The notes: generated by a model from the letters alone, not told the origin. A stretch of 9,170 nucleotides of DNA from CAXBNV01 sp963977185 (GCA_963977185.1 CAXBNV010000045.1:1-9170), one strand, 5' to 3'. Counted from the first letter of the stretch, positions 1 through 6,978 are shown. Translations and numbers: made by a program.

Positions 1-208
1 TTTGAATTTGATTTTCATCTTAAAGTTTTTAATAAAACTTCAAAAAAATATTTCTACTAGCTCTTATAACTGAATAATTGATAAACGACTTAACTAAACG
101 CTCTTGCAAATTGTTTGCATTGCATATATATTTTGTCATTTGTAAGTGTTAATTTTTAAAGAACATTATCGCTAGCAACTCATGTTTTAATCTGTTCTGC
201 TGAACGAT
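1..208 (-). other. Predicted rRNA operon leader (5' external spacer) upstream of a 16S gene outside the window
   Basis: Read on the minus strand, this stretch follows a strong promoter and a boxA, contains no open frame of note, and ends at base 1 of the window. The order promoter, small hairpin, boxA, A/T-rich spacer is that of gammaproteobacterial rRNA operons, where 16S begins roughly 150 nt after boxA. A hairpin with 7-bp arms (AAGTTTT/AAAACTT, 23-40) and a smaller one (TGCAAA/TTTGCA, 105-119) fall in the leader. The 16S start motif (TGAAGAGTTTGATC) is not reached, so the rRNA gene itself is inferred, not seen. Another boxA-bearing stable RNA operon is the main alternative. Confidence 0.55.
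154..165 (-). promoter_or_regulatory. boxA-like antitermination element
   Basis: The minus strand reads TGTTCTTTAAAA followed by ATTAACA. This closely matches the rRNA boxA consensus (TGCTCTTTAACA) bound by NusB/NusE in rRNA antitermination. It lies about 45 nt downstream of the predicted transcription start. A short hairpin (GTTC-AGCA-GAAC, 194-205), placed like boxB, precedes it, but its stem is only 4 bp. Confidence 0.65.
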
Positions 209-214
209 GAGGTA

Positions 215-281
215 ATTCTAAACCAACCAGATTTAAAGTCAACATTTTTTTTTAAAAAAATTATTTTTTTTTAAATATAAA
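215..281 (-). promoter_or_regulatory. rRNA-type sigma70 promoter with UP-like A/T tract
   Basis: On the minus strand a -35 hexamer TTGACT (237-242) is separated by 16 bp from a -10 hexamer TAGAAT (215-220). The predicted start is near 207-208. Immediately upstream (243-281) are runs of A and T, as in UP elements that bind the RNA polymerase alpha C-terminal domains at rRNA promoters. Each hexamer differs from consensus by one base, which makes this the best promoter in the window. It fires away from the lipoprotein gene, toward the left edge. Confidence 0.7.
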
Positions 282-460
282 ACAAGGCGTTGCATCAAAA
301 TAACTTAGTTGATAATCAAACAAAGTGCTAAGGCTTTTAATTTACTTTAAAACTTAAAAACAAAAAAATATTTATATTTAAAATATCATTAAATAACAAT
401 AAGTTAATATTTAAGGAAACTATTCCATACTTAGCTGTCAAAATAACTATAAAGCAAATT
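282..460. other. A/T-rich spacer with no recognised gene
   Basis: This spacer lies between the leftward rRNA-type promoter and the rightward lipoprotein gene. I see no tRNA, no credible open frame and no clear repeat. A 5-bp inverted repeat (CTTAG/CTAAG, 304-308 and 328-332) is too weak to call. The lipoprotein promoter should lie here, but no pair of hexamers with good spacing stands out. A TATAAA at 448-453 would start the transcript almost on top of the ribosome binding site. Confidence 0.5.
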
Positions 461-474
461 ACGAGGTTATTTTT

Positions 475-696
475 ATGATTAAAAAATTTATTACTACTAT
501 AAGCTTATTTAGCATTTTAGGATTTGGTTTATCAGGTTGCTCAAGTAAAACAGGAGGCGCAGCAACAGGCGCGGTTGCAGGTGGACTCGTTGGATCATTA
601 TTTGGCAGTGGTACAGGTCGAGTTGTTGCTACTGGAGTTGGCGCTGTAGGTGGTGCAGTTATTGGCTCTAATTTATCTGGCGACAAAAAAAAATAA
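475..696 (+). CDS. Small OsmB-like glycine-zipper lipoprotein
   Basis: Predicted outer-membrane lipoprotein of 73 residues. The N-terminus (MIKKF) is basic, followed by a hydrophobic stretch and a lipobox L19-S20-G21-C22, so signal peptidase II should cleave before Cys22 and leave a mature peptide of about 52 residues. Ser23-Ser24 after the cysteine do not signal inner-membrane retention. Residues 27-67 are a run of small residues with repeated GxxxG spacing, the glycine-zipper pattern of the 17-kDa antigen/OsmB-type families, followed by a DKKK tail. E. coli OsmB has about the same length. A good Shine-Dalgarno (ACGAGG, 461-466) sits 8 nt before the ATG. In that family members are envelope-stress or structural lipoproteins; the role here is unknown. 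The gene is divergent from the rRNA-type promoter and convergent with waaC. Confidence 0.85.
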   Translation: MIKKFITTISLFSILGFGLSGCSSKTGGAATGAVAGGLVGSLFGSGTGRVVATGVGAVGGAVIGSNLSGDKKK

Positions 697-700
697 AATA

Positions 701-748
701 AAGTTTATTTAGGATGAGAGTAAGCACTGCTGCGCTCATCTCAAACTT
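701..748. terminator. Composite hairpin between convergent genes, possible bidirectional terminator
   Basis: An outer stem AAGTTT (701-706)/AAACTT (743-748) encloses an inner stem GGATGAG (712-718)/CTCATCT (735-741, one G-U pair). The structure lies between the stop codons of the lipoprotein gene and waaC, where both transcripts should end. There is no U-tract directly after it on the plus side. On the minus side the sequence beyond the inner stem is T-rich, including the complement of the nine-A run at 685-693. Termination in the waaC direction is therefore the better case. Confidence 0.45.
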
Positions 749-756
749 AAAAATAT

Positions 757-1785
757 TTAAATTACAGAAAAAACATCTTTTACTGTAATATCTTGATAGC
801 ATTCTTGTGTGTTTTTATAACAAACTTTAGATATACAAGGAGAGCAAGAATATTTTTTCGAGCTGGCTTCAAAATTAGTAATATTATGGCCTAACATCCC
901 TGTTAATACTGAAGATGTTGCGCCATAAATAGCCACTAATCTTTTTTCTAAAGCTGCCGCTATATGGCCTAACCCTGTATCAACGCTCACAACAAAGCTA
1001 CAACTTTGTATAATTTGTATTTTGTTTGATAGATTTTCTGAATTTAAAATTATTATCTTGTCATTACAATTTAACGATTTTTTGATTAATTTAGCTTCTT
1101 TATATTCAAGATCATTACCAGAGTTAATTATAATATTATAATTATTACTTAATAATAACTTTCCTAACTCTATCCAATTATCAAGAGGCCATTTTTTAGT
1201 ATGCCATGTTGTGTTAGGCAAAAATAAAATACTTTTATTATAAAAATCAGAATTAACATTTAATTTATCATTATTCAATATTCCATAATTAGGATATAAA
1301 GTTTTTATACATTCATAATTAAATATTTTAGAAAATAATTCTTGTATTCGATATATTGCATGCTGATCTTTTGGGATATATACTTTCTTATTATAAATCC
1401 AAGATATATATTTACCTCTTATCGAATTTTTATCATACCCATATTTATTTTTCTTTTTTACTTTTGCAAGACTTGTAATAATAATACTCTTATATAAGCC
1501 TTGGGCATCAACTATATAATCATATTGCTCTTGTTTTAGAATATTTATGAATTTTTTTATTTCTCTAAAATATTTAAACCAATTTTTCCGCCACTTTCTA
1601 GTATCAACCAATATTACTTTGTTAATATCTTCTCTTAATTTTAGTATATCAACAAAACTTTCTTCAACTACCCAATCTATTTGAATATTTTTTATATTTT
1701 TTTTTAATTCTGTTATTGCAGGGAATGTATGAATAATATCTCCCATCGATGATGTCTTTATAAGTAGAACTTTTAATCTTGCCAT
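757..1785 (-). CDS. waaC: Lipopolysaccharide heptosyltransferase I (WaaC)
   Basis: Inner-membrane-associated GT9-family (GT-B fold) enzyme that transfers the first L-glycero-D-manno-heptose from ADP-heptose to Kdo2-lipid A. The 342 residues carry the WaaC hallmarks: KTSSMGD at 10-16 (D16 matches the catalytic Asp13 of E. coli WaaC), DWVVEE at 37-42, a basic RKWRK patch at 63-67 expected to contact the acidic Kdo acceptor, YDYIVDAQGLYKS at 88-100, and the nucleotide-sugar motif SVDTGLGH at 267-274 (D269). The C-terminus extends past the E. coli protein and has four cysteines (C314, C317, C322, C329) in the spacing common to GT9 heptosyltransferases. The start overlaps the end of waaF by 13 bp, so it is last in the hldE-waaF-waaC operon. 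No clear Shine-Dalgarno precedes it, which fits translational coupling. Confidence 0.93.
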   Translation of the reverse strand: MARLKVLLIKTSSMGDIIHTFPAITELKKNIKNIQIDWVVEESFVDILKLREDINKVILVDTRKWRKNWFKYFREIKKFINILKQEQYDYIVDAQGLYKSIIITSLAKVKKKNKYGYDKNSIRGKYISWIYNKKVYIPKDQHAIYRIQELFSKIFNYECIKTLYPNYGILNNDKLNVNSDFYNKSILFLPNTTWHTKKWPLDNWIELGKLLLSNNYNIIINSGNDLEYKEAKLIKKSLNCNDKIIILNSENLSNKIQIIQSCSFVVSVDTGLGHIAAALEKRLVAIYGATSSVLTGMLGHNITNFEASSKKYSCSPCISKVCYKNTQECYQDITVKDVFSVI

Positions 1786-2816
1786 AACTTATCTAATTCT
1801 CTAAGAACCATATCTGGTGTAATTTTATATAAACATTTATAGTGCCCATACTTACATGTTCTTGCAAAACAAGGTCTACAAGAAATATTATTATCATATA
1901 AAGCTACGCATTTATCATTAAGCGGCGGGGTAAACTTCTGACTTGTACTACCATATATAGCAACAGCAGCAAGATTTAAAGCTGCTGCAACATGCATTAA
2001 ACCTGAATCATTAGTTATTAAAAATGTAGATTTAGCTAAAACACTTACCGTTTCAGTTAAACTTAACTTCCCTGTTAAATTATATATTTTATCATTATAA
2101 TTATTATTAACATTAATAATATCAATTATATTCTGTGCTGTATTACTATCTTGAGAAGCTCCTACAATAAATAAATTAAACCCTTTGTTTAAATATTCTT
2201 TTGCAACATGAGCATAATATTTCTTTGGCCATCTTTTTGCAGGCCCAAAAGCAGCTCCTGGCGCAATAGCTATACTGTTACCCAAAGAAAAATTGATATT
2301 AAATTTTTCTTGCAAAAGATTATAATTAATATTAGAAGTATCTAGCTTAGGATAATACTCTTTATTAACATTTATTATACTGCTCAGCTTTTTTTCTTGT
2401 TCTCCAAGATAATTAAATCTTTGAACCATTAATGGCAAAAATTCTTTGTTTAATTTTCTTCTATCTGTTAAAAATATTCCTCTGCCTTCTTTTATATACC
2501 CGACTCTATTAGGTATATTAGCAAAATATGGTAATAATGCTGATTTTAACGAATTAGGTAAAATAATAGATTTATCATATTTCTTACAAGATAATGTTTT
2601 TGCGAACTTATATCTTTTAAGTAAAGATAGCTCACCATGCTCAAAAGGTAATAAGATTGTACTTTTAACCTCTGGCATAAAATTTAGAATATCTTTGTTC
2701 CAATTAGGAGCTGCAACATGAATCTCACAACCATCTTTATATAACTTTTTAAATAAAGACTGGGCAATAACTAAATCTCCAAGCCAGCTTGGAGCAACAA
2801 TTAGAACTTTTTCCAT
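1773..2816 (-). CDS. waaF: ADP-heptose:LPS heptosyltransferase II (WaaF)
   Basis: Adds the second heptose to heptosyl-Kdo2-lipid A in the LPS inner core at the cytoplasmic face of the inner membrane. At 347 residues it is almost exactly the usual WaaF length. Diagnostic segments are APSWLGD at 8-14, the WaaF signature PGAAFGPAKRWP at 186-197, TNDSGLMHVAAAL at 268-280 (ADP-heptose site) and YGSTSQKFTPPL at 288-299. A C-terminal cysteine set (C313, C316, C321, C328) ends in the family pattern CKYGHYKCL. The ATG lies 5 bp after the hldE stop and its end overlaps waaC by 13 bp, so the three genes form one transcription unit. There is no strong ribosome binding site; the upstream bases are A/T only, so reinitiation after hldE is likely. 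Confidence 0.95.
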   Translation of the reverse strand: MEKVLIVAPSWLGDLVIAQSLFKKLYKDGCEIHVAAPNWNKDILNFMPEVKSTILLPFEHGELSLLKRYKFAKTLSCKKYDKSIILPNSLKSALLPYFANIPNRVGYIKEGRGIFLTDRRKLNKEFLPLMVQRFNYLGEQEKKLSSIINVNKEYYPKLDTSNINYNLLQEKFNINFSLGNSIAIAPGAAFGPAKRWPKKYYAHVAKEYLNKGFNLFIVGASQDSNTAQNIIDIINVNNNYNDKIYNLTGKLSLTETVSVLAKSTFLITNDSGLMHVAAALNLAAVAIYGSTSQKFTPPLNDKCVALYDNNISCRPCFARTCKYGHYKCLYKITPDMVLRELDKLWQD

Positions 2817-2821
2817 AAATA

Positions 2822-4294
2822 TTAATTTATTTTTTCAATTATTTTACTAGATGAAATATCATTATACTCATGGGCTATTATAGCAATTTGCCCACCATAT
2901 TTTTTAACTATATCAGCACCTATAATTTCTGATTCTTTATAATCTGTACCTTTAACTAATACATCTGGTTTAAAATACTCAATAAAATTGCACGGAGTAT
3001 CTTCATAAAATGGTAAAACATAATCAACAAACTCTAACTCTTGTAAAACATCCATTCTAGCTTGTAAATTATTAACTGGTCTTAAATCCCCTTTTAATTT
3101 TTTAATAGACTCATCGCTATTAACAGCTAAAACTAAAATATCTCCAGCATCTTTAGCTTTTTTCAAATAAGTTAAATGTCCAATATGAAAAACATCAAAA
3201 CAACCATTAGTAAATACTATTTTTTTATTCTCTAATTGTTTTGCTTTGATTTCTTGTATTTTTCTTAAAAAATTATATTCATAATTATAATATAAATCAG
3301 CATAAGCAAGCTGTGATTCGACTATATCAACTAGACTAATTCCTATTTTTCTAACTGCACTACCACATGCTGCATTAGTAAATTTTAATATATCATTATA
3401 GTTAACATTATTTTTAGCACATAAAGCAAAACTTGCACAAACAACATCTCCTACACCTGATATATCACTTAATTCATTTTCTAAAGCAATTTGCTCTAAT
3501 GTACCTACATCTTTATATTTAGCATTAAAAATTAACTTCATCCCTTTTTTACCTGATGTAACCAAAAGAGCGCTAGATAAAATATTATTTGCAATATAAT
3601 CCATAATATCTTCTTGTTCTAATTTCAATAAATTCATTTGCTGATTATTTAATATTAAATAATCAGCATCTTGACATTTATTAATATAAGCAAGATTGCT
3701 GCTGTTAAATTTACTACTAATATTAGTATTAATGTAAGGATCGATTAAGCTTATCTTCTTATATTGCTTTGCTAAAGCTATAAGCTCTGTTGTTTCAAAA
3801 ACAGCTCCTAAACCATAATCAGAAATAATTATTTTGTCTATAGTTTGATCTTTTTCTAAAACTTCTTTAACTTTTTTTATAAAAATTTTTTTTTGTGTAT
3901 TATTTAAATAACGCTTTTTACTATTATCAATATTTAGCATTTGATGATCAGATGCAAAAATTCTTATATGCTCAGAGATGTCATCAAGATATGGCAATAA
4001 TTCTAAATGAATTAAAGATAATTTATCTAATTCATTTAAACACTGATGATAATTTTCTAAAGAATCACTATCGATATGCACGCCTAAACTAATAAAAGAT
4101 ACTTTTGCGCCTAGACCTCTCAAATTAGCTACAAGATTTGCTGTTCCTGCTAACTTAAACTCTGTTTTTTTATAATGAACGACAGGAACTGGTGCCTCTG
4201 GAGATATCCTTGAGCTATGGCCAGACCAATATCTTTCCAAAATAATATCACCAATAACTAAAATATGCTGATCTTTAAAATTGCTTATATCCAT
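2822..4294 (-). CDS. hldE: Bifunctional HldE: D-beta-D-heptose 7-phosphate kinase / heptose 1-phosphate adenylyltransferase
   Basis: Cytosolic two-domain enzyme supplying ADP-D-glycero-beta-D-manno-heptose for the LPS core. Residues 1 to about 325 are a PfkB/ribokinase-fold kinase (GDIILERYW at 15-23, SRISPEAPVPVV at 28-39, catalytic D283 in SGVGD). Residues from about 355 to 490 are a cytidylyltransferase-fold domain (FTNGCFD at 361-367, HIGH at 370-373, NSDESIKKLKGD at 392-403, VLVKGTDYK at 445-453). The 490 residues slightly exceed the usual 475 or so. The adenylyltransferase half is highly conserved. The kinase half departs from E. coli HldE at several usually fixed sites: GGAAN reads AGTAN, the NxxE motif reads NNQQ, DPKG reads DPYI, and GAGDT reads GVGDV. 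Kinase activity is therefore less certain than the family call. First gene of the operon; the start has no evident Shine-Dalgarno. Confidence 0.93.
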   Translation of the reverse strand: MDISNFKDQHILVIGDIILERYWSGHSSRISPEAPVPVVHYKKTEFKLAGTANLVANLRGLGAKVSFISLGVHIDSDSLENYHQCLNELDKLSLIHLELLPYLDDISEHIRIFASDHQMLNIDNSKKRYLNNTQKKIFIKKVKEVLEKDQTIDKIIISDYGLGAVFETTELIALAKQYKKISLIDPYINTNISSKFNSSNLAYINKCQDADYLILNNQQMNLLKLEQEDIMDYIANNILSSALLVTSGKKGMKLIFNAKYKDVGTLEQIALENELSDISGVGDVVCASFALCAKNNVNYNDILKFTNAACGSAVRKIGISLVDIVESQLAYADLYYNYEYNFLRKIQEIKAKQLENKKIVFTNGCFDVFHIGHLTYLKKAKDAGDILVLAVNSDESIKKLKGDLRPVNNLQARMDVLQELEFVDYVLPFYEDTPCNFIEYFKPDVLVKGTDYKESEIIGADIVKKYGGQIAIIAHEYNDISSSKIIEKIN

Positions 4295-4345
4295 AATATT
4301 TTTATTTTTAATAATTCTTACTTGAATTTTTACTTATAACAGCAA

Positions 4346-4374
4346 ATTATAACAAAATTTATCTTTATTTTCAG
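4346..4374 (-). promoter_or_regulatory. Candidate sigma70 promoter for hldE-waaF-waaC
   Basis: On the minus strand CTGAAA (4369-4374, 4 of 6 to the -35 consensus) lies 17 bp from a perfect TATAAT (4346-4351). This would start the transcript near 4339 and give a leader of about 45 nt before the hldE ATG. The leader is A/U-rich. Confidence 0.55.
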
Positions 4375-4414
4375 GAGAGTTTTTATTTTTATGTGAATAA
4401 GTTAAAATTTAATT

Positions 4415-4420
4415 TATAAT
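4415..4420 (+). promoter_or_regulatory. Candidate -10 element for the oxidoreductase pair
   Basis: A perfect TATAAT at 4415-4420 lies 35 bp before the ATG at 4456 and would give a leader of about 29 nt. No convincing -35 hexamer is found at 16-18 bp spacing (TGTGAA at 4392-4397 is poor). In such an A/T-rich spacer a chance match is quite possible. Confidence 0.3.
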
Positions 4421-4455
4421 TTTAAAATTAAGATAAATATCAAAATAATACAAAT

Positions 4456-5676
4456 ATGTCTAATACATTAAATTCTGATATTACCATAATTGGTGGCGGC
4501 ATTGCAGGGCTATGGATATGCAATACATTAAAGAAGCTAGGTTTCAATACTATACTAATAGAAAAAAACTCGCTTTGTAGCTTTCAAACAATTAATTCAC
4601 AAGGAATTATTCACGGAGGCATTAAATACTCTTTAGTAGGTAAAATTAGTGATACGACGTCAAATATAGCTCAAATGACCCAAGACTGGGATTTATGTTT
4701 TTCTAATAACATAAAAAACCAAAAAAATTTACTTAATTTATCAAATACTAAAATTAACTCTGAACATCATGATTTATGTTTCCCAAAATCTGGTTTATTT
4801 AAGGTATCCTCGTTTATCACATCTAAAATATTATCTAGCAAATGCCAAATAATTAAAAAAAATCATGCTGAATATCAATCCAGCTTAAATACACTTGGGT
4901 TTAATGGTATTGTTTATCGAATTACTGAAAAAGTATTAGATATAAAATCATTGATTCAAAATTTATATCATAATATTTCAGATAATATTGTTAAACTAGA
5001 GGATTATAAAATAAATTATTTAAATAATAAGATTGAAAATATCAGTTTTAATTTTAACAATCAAAATTATATTATTAAATCTAAGTTATATATCTTTACA
5101 TCTGGTCAAGATAATCAAGAAATAATCAATATTGCAAATAACTTACCCAAGCAACAATTACGCCCTTTACAAATGATTTTTGCAAAGCCAGATATTGATA
5201 TAAACTTATTTGCACACTTTATTAATAAAGAATCTAAGACTAATAAACCATTTGTAACAATTACTACCCATAAAAATATCAATAATAAAAATATATTATA
5301 TTTTGGTGGGACTGTTGCTGAATCTGAATATATTAATATACCAAAAGATCAACATATTTATAATTTACAAAATAAATTAAAAAAGATTTTTCCTAAAATA
5401 AAGTTTAATAACTGGCAGTGGGATACTGCAAAAATTAACAGAGCAGAAGCTCACCAAAGTTTTAATAAAATGCCGAATAAGAGCTTTGTCGTTCAAAAAA
5501 ATAATGTAATTCTTGGCTGGCCAACAAAACTTACTTTTGCTCCAAGTTTTGCAGATAAAATTTTAGATATAATAACTAACTCCAATATAACTCCTTCCAG
5601 CAGCACTTGTTTTGATTATAAAAAATATAATTTAAACACAGCTAATATAGCAACTCCTTGCTGGGAGATGATTTAA
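4456..5676 (+). CDS. FAD-dependent oxidoreductase of the DAO (GlpD/LhgO-like) fold, substrate unknown
   Basis: Predicted flavoprotein of 406 residues. An N-terminal Rossmann motif GGGIAG (13-18) with E36 after the second strand (ILIEKN) forms the FAD ADP-ribose site. SQGIIHGGIKY (48-58) resembles the HGG/HAG segment around the isoalloxazine in glycerol-3-phosphate dehydrogenase and L-2-hydroxyglutarate oxidase. A second flavin-contact segment, GWPTKLTFAP (354-363), falls near the C-terminus as expected for the DAO fold (PF01266). No signal peptide or membrane helix is evident. By family it should oxidise a C-OH or C-N bond and pass electrons to oxygen, quinone or another acceptor. The middle (about 80-340) is too diverged for me to name a substrate. 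It is followed after 1 bp by an aldo/keto reductase, suggesting a shared pathway, and is divergent from the heptose operon. The ATG lacks an obvious Shine-Dalgarno; it is chosen because the Rossmann strand begins at residue 8. Confidence 0.75.
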   Translation: MSNTLNSDITIIGGGIAGLWICNTLKKLGFNTILIEKNSLCSFQTINSQGIIHGGIKYSLVGKISDTTSNIAQMTQDWDLCFSNNIKNQKNLLNLSNTKINSEHHDLCFPKSGLFKVSSFITSKILSSKCQIIKKNHAEYQSSLNTLGFNGIVYRITEKVLDIKSLIQNLYHNISDNIVKLEDYKINYLNNKIENISFNFNNQNYIIKSKLYIFTSGQDNQEIINIANNLPKQQLRPLQMIFAKPDIDINLFAHFINKESKTNKPFVTITTHKNINNKNILYFGGTVAESEYINIPKDQHIYNLQNKLKKIFPKIKFNNWQWDTAKINRAEAHQSFNKMPNKSFVVQKNNVILGWPTKLTFAPSFADKILDIITNSNITPSSSTCFDYKKYNLNTANIATPCWEMI

Positions 5677-5677
5677 T

Positions 5678-6445
5678 ATGCAAACACAAATCAACAATAA
5701 TATAAGTATCTCTAAAATAGGTTTAGGGACAGTAAAATTTGGCAGAAACACTCAAGTAAAATATCCAAATAAATTTAATTTACCAACTGATAAAGAAATA
5801 TCAGAATTATTAGAATTAGCTTTCAGCTTTAATATAAATACTATTGATACAGCTCCATCATACGGTACTAGCCAAGAAAGACTTGGTAAATTGCTACCTT
5901 ATTCTAGAGATAACTGGGTAATTATATCTAAAGCAGGTGAAGAATTTATAAACAATCAATCTTATTACAACTTTGATGCTGATTTTATAAGCCTAAGTTT
6001 AGATAAGACTTTGAAAACATTAAAAACAGATTATATAGATATATTTTTAATTCATTCTGATGGTAATGACTTAAATATAGCCCAAAATAATAAACTTTGG
6101 GATGTATTAAATAAACGCAAAGCACTAGGTGACATTAAAGCTTTCGGTGTTTCAAGCAAGACAAGTAATGGCGGCTTAGAATGCTTAAAAAAATCAGACT
6201 TAGCAATGATTGAACTTAATGATAGCTCTCAAAATTTACTAGACTATGCCTATAAAAATAATAAAAACATCATTTTAAAAAAAATTTTCAATAGCGGTCA
6301 TCTTAATAATGCTAGTTCTATACAGCAGGCTTACAAAAAAGCATTTTCTCATCCTGCTGTTAACTCTGCAATTATTGGAACAATAAATAAAATGCATCTG
6401 CATAATAATGTTAATGAATTTGAACATTATTTATATAACAGATAA
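5678..6445 (+). CDS. Aldo/keto reductase family oxidoreductase
   Basis: Cytosolic (beta/alpha)8-barrel NAD(P)H-dependent carbonyl reductase, 255 residues, on the short side for a family usually near 270-330. The full catalytic tetrad is visible: D57 in NTIDTAPSYG (54-63), Y62, K85 in IISKAG (82-87) and H126 in FLIHSDG (123-129). YIDIFLIH is the standard strand-4 signature, and IIGTINKMHLHNNV (232-245) is the C-terminal cofactor-binding segment. The enzyme thus looks intact. Its ATG follows the stop of the FAD oxidoreductase by one base, and a Shine-Dalgarno (GGGAG, 5663-5667) lies inside the upstream gene 10 nt before it, so translation is coupled. The partner flavoenzyme suggests that one oxidises and the other reduces the same compound or linked compounds. 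That is inference; the substrate is unknown. Confidence 0.85.
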   Translation: MQTQINNNISISKIGLGTVKFGRNTQVKYPNKFNLPTDKEISELLELAFSFNINTIDTAPSYGTSQERLGKLLPYSRDNWVIISKAGEEFINNQSYYNFDADFISLSLDKTLKTLKTDYIDIFLIHSDGNDLNIAQNNKLWDVLNKRKALGDIKAFGVSSKTSNGGLECLKKSDLAMIELNDSSQNLLDYAYKNNKNIILKKIFNSGHLNNASSIQQAYKKAFSHPAVNSAIIGTINKMHLHNNVNEFEHYLYNR

Positions 6446-6450
6446 TTTAT

Positions 6451-6978
6451 TCAAGTATTATTATGTCTGTCCATACTAACCAAAATTTCCTTCTTTGCAG
6501 CAGCAGCATCAACCCATCCTTGAACTTTCACCCATTTATTAGGTTCTAAATCTTTATAATGCGTAAAAAAGTGTTCAATTTGATGCACTAATAAATCTGG
6601 AGCATCTTCAATGTTTTTCATATCTTTATATATAGAACAAATTTTATCAACAGGGACTGCTAAAATTTTATAATCAGTTCCTGATTCATCTTCCATATTT
6701 AACATAGCAATTGGTCTGCAAGCTATTACTGATCCTGGAATCACTGGAAATGGTGTTAAAACTAAAACATCAGTTGGGTCGCCGTCTTCTGATAAAGTCT
6801 GAGGAATATAACCATAATTACATGGATAATGCATACAAGTACTCATAAATCTATCAACAAAAATAGCACCTGTTATTTTATCTACTTCATATTTTATAGG
6901 GTCATGGTGTGCTGGAATTTCTATTATTACATTAATTTCATCTGGAGTATTATTACCTGCTGGAACATTACCAAACAT
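6451..6978 (-). CDS. ppa: Soluble inorganic pyrophosphatase, family I
   Basis: Cytosolic Mg2+-dependent enzyme hydrolysing PPi to two phosphates, pulling nucleic acid, protein and activated-sugar synthesis forward. The 175 residues match the E. coli enzyme (176) in length and register. Active-site residues fall at the same numbers: E20, K29, R43, Y55, D65, D67, D70 (signature DGDPTDV), D97, D102, K104, Y141 and K142. A strong Shine-Dalgarno (AAAGGA, 6985-6990) lies 6 nt before the ATG. The stop is only 5 bp from that of the convergent aldo/keto reductase gene, with no room for a terminator between them. The gene is divergent from hppA, which acts on the same substrate; their promoters appear to overlap. 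Confidence 0.97.
   Translation of the reverse strand: MFGNVPAGNNTPDEINVIIEIPAHHDPIKYEVDKITGAIFVDRFMSTCMHYPCNYGYIPQTLSEDGDPTDVLVLTPFPVIPGSVIACRPIAMLNMEDESGTDYKILAVPVDKICSIYKDMKNIEDAPDLLVHQIEHFFTHYKDLEPNKWVKVQGWVDAAAAKKEILVSMDRHNNT

Noticed and set aside
246..281. Long A and T runs as a possible intrinsic terminator or simple repeat
   Set aside because: The runs can pair only A with T, have no G/C stem, and sit directly upstream of a -35 hexamer, where an UP element is the better explanation.
459..686. 75-residue proline-rich open frame on the minus strand
   Set aside because: It is the complement of the glycine/alanine-rich lipoprotein gene, whose codons read as proline and alanine in reverse. 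The plus-strand frame has a good SD and a lipobox, so this is a shadow.
2446..2721. 91-residue open frame on the plus strand inside waaF
   Set aside because: It lies antisense within a well-conserved gene and shows no ribosome site or recognisable domain.
3895..4092. 65-residue open frame on the plus strand inside hldE
   Set aside because: It is antisense to the conserved kinase domain, has a low-complexity aromatic composition typical of A/T-rich shadow frames, and has no domain.
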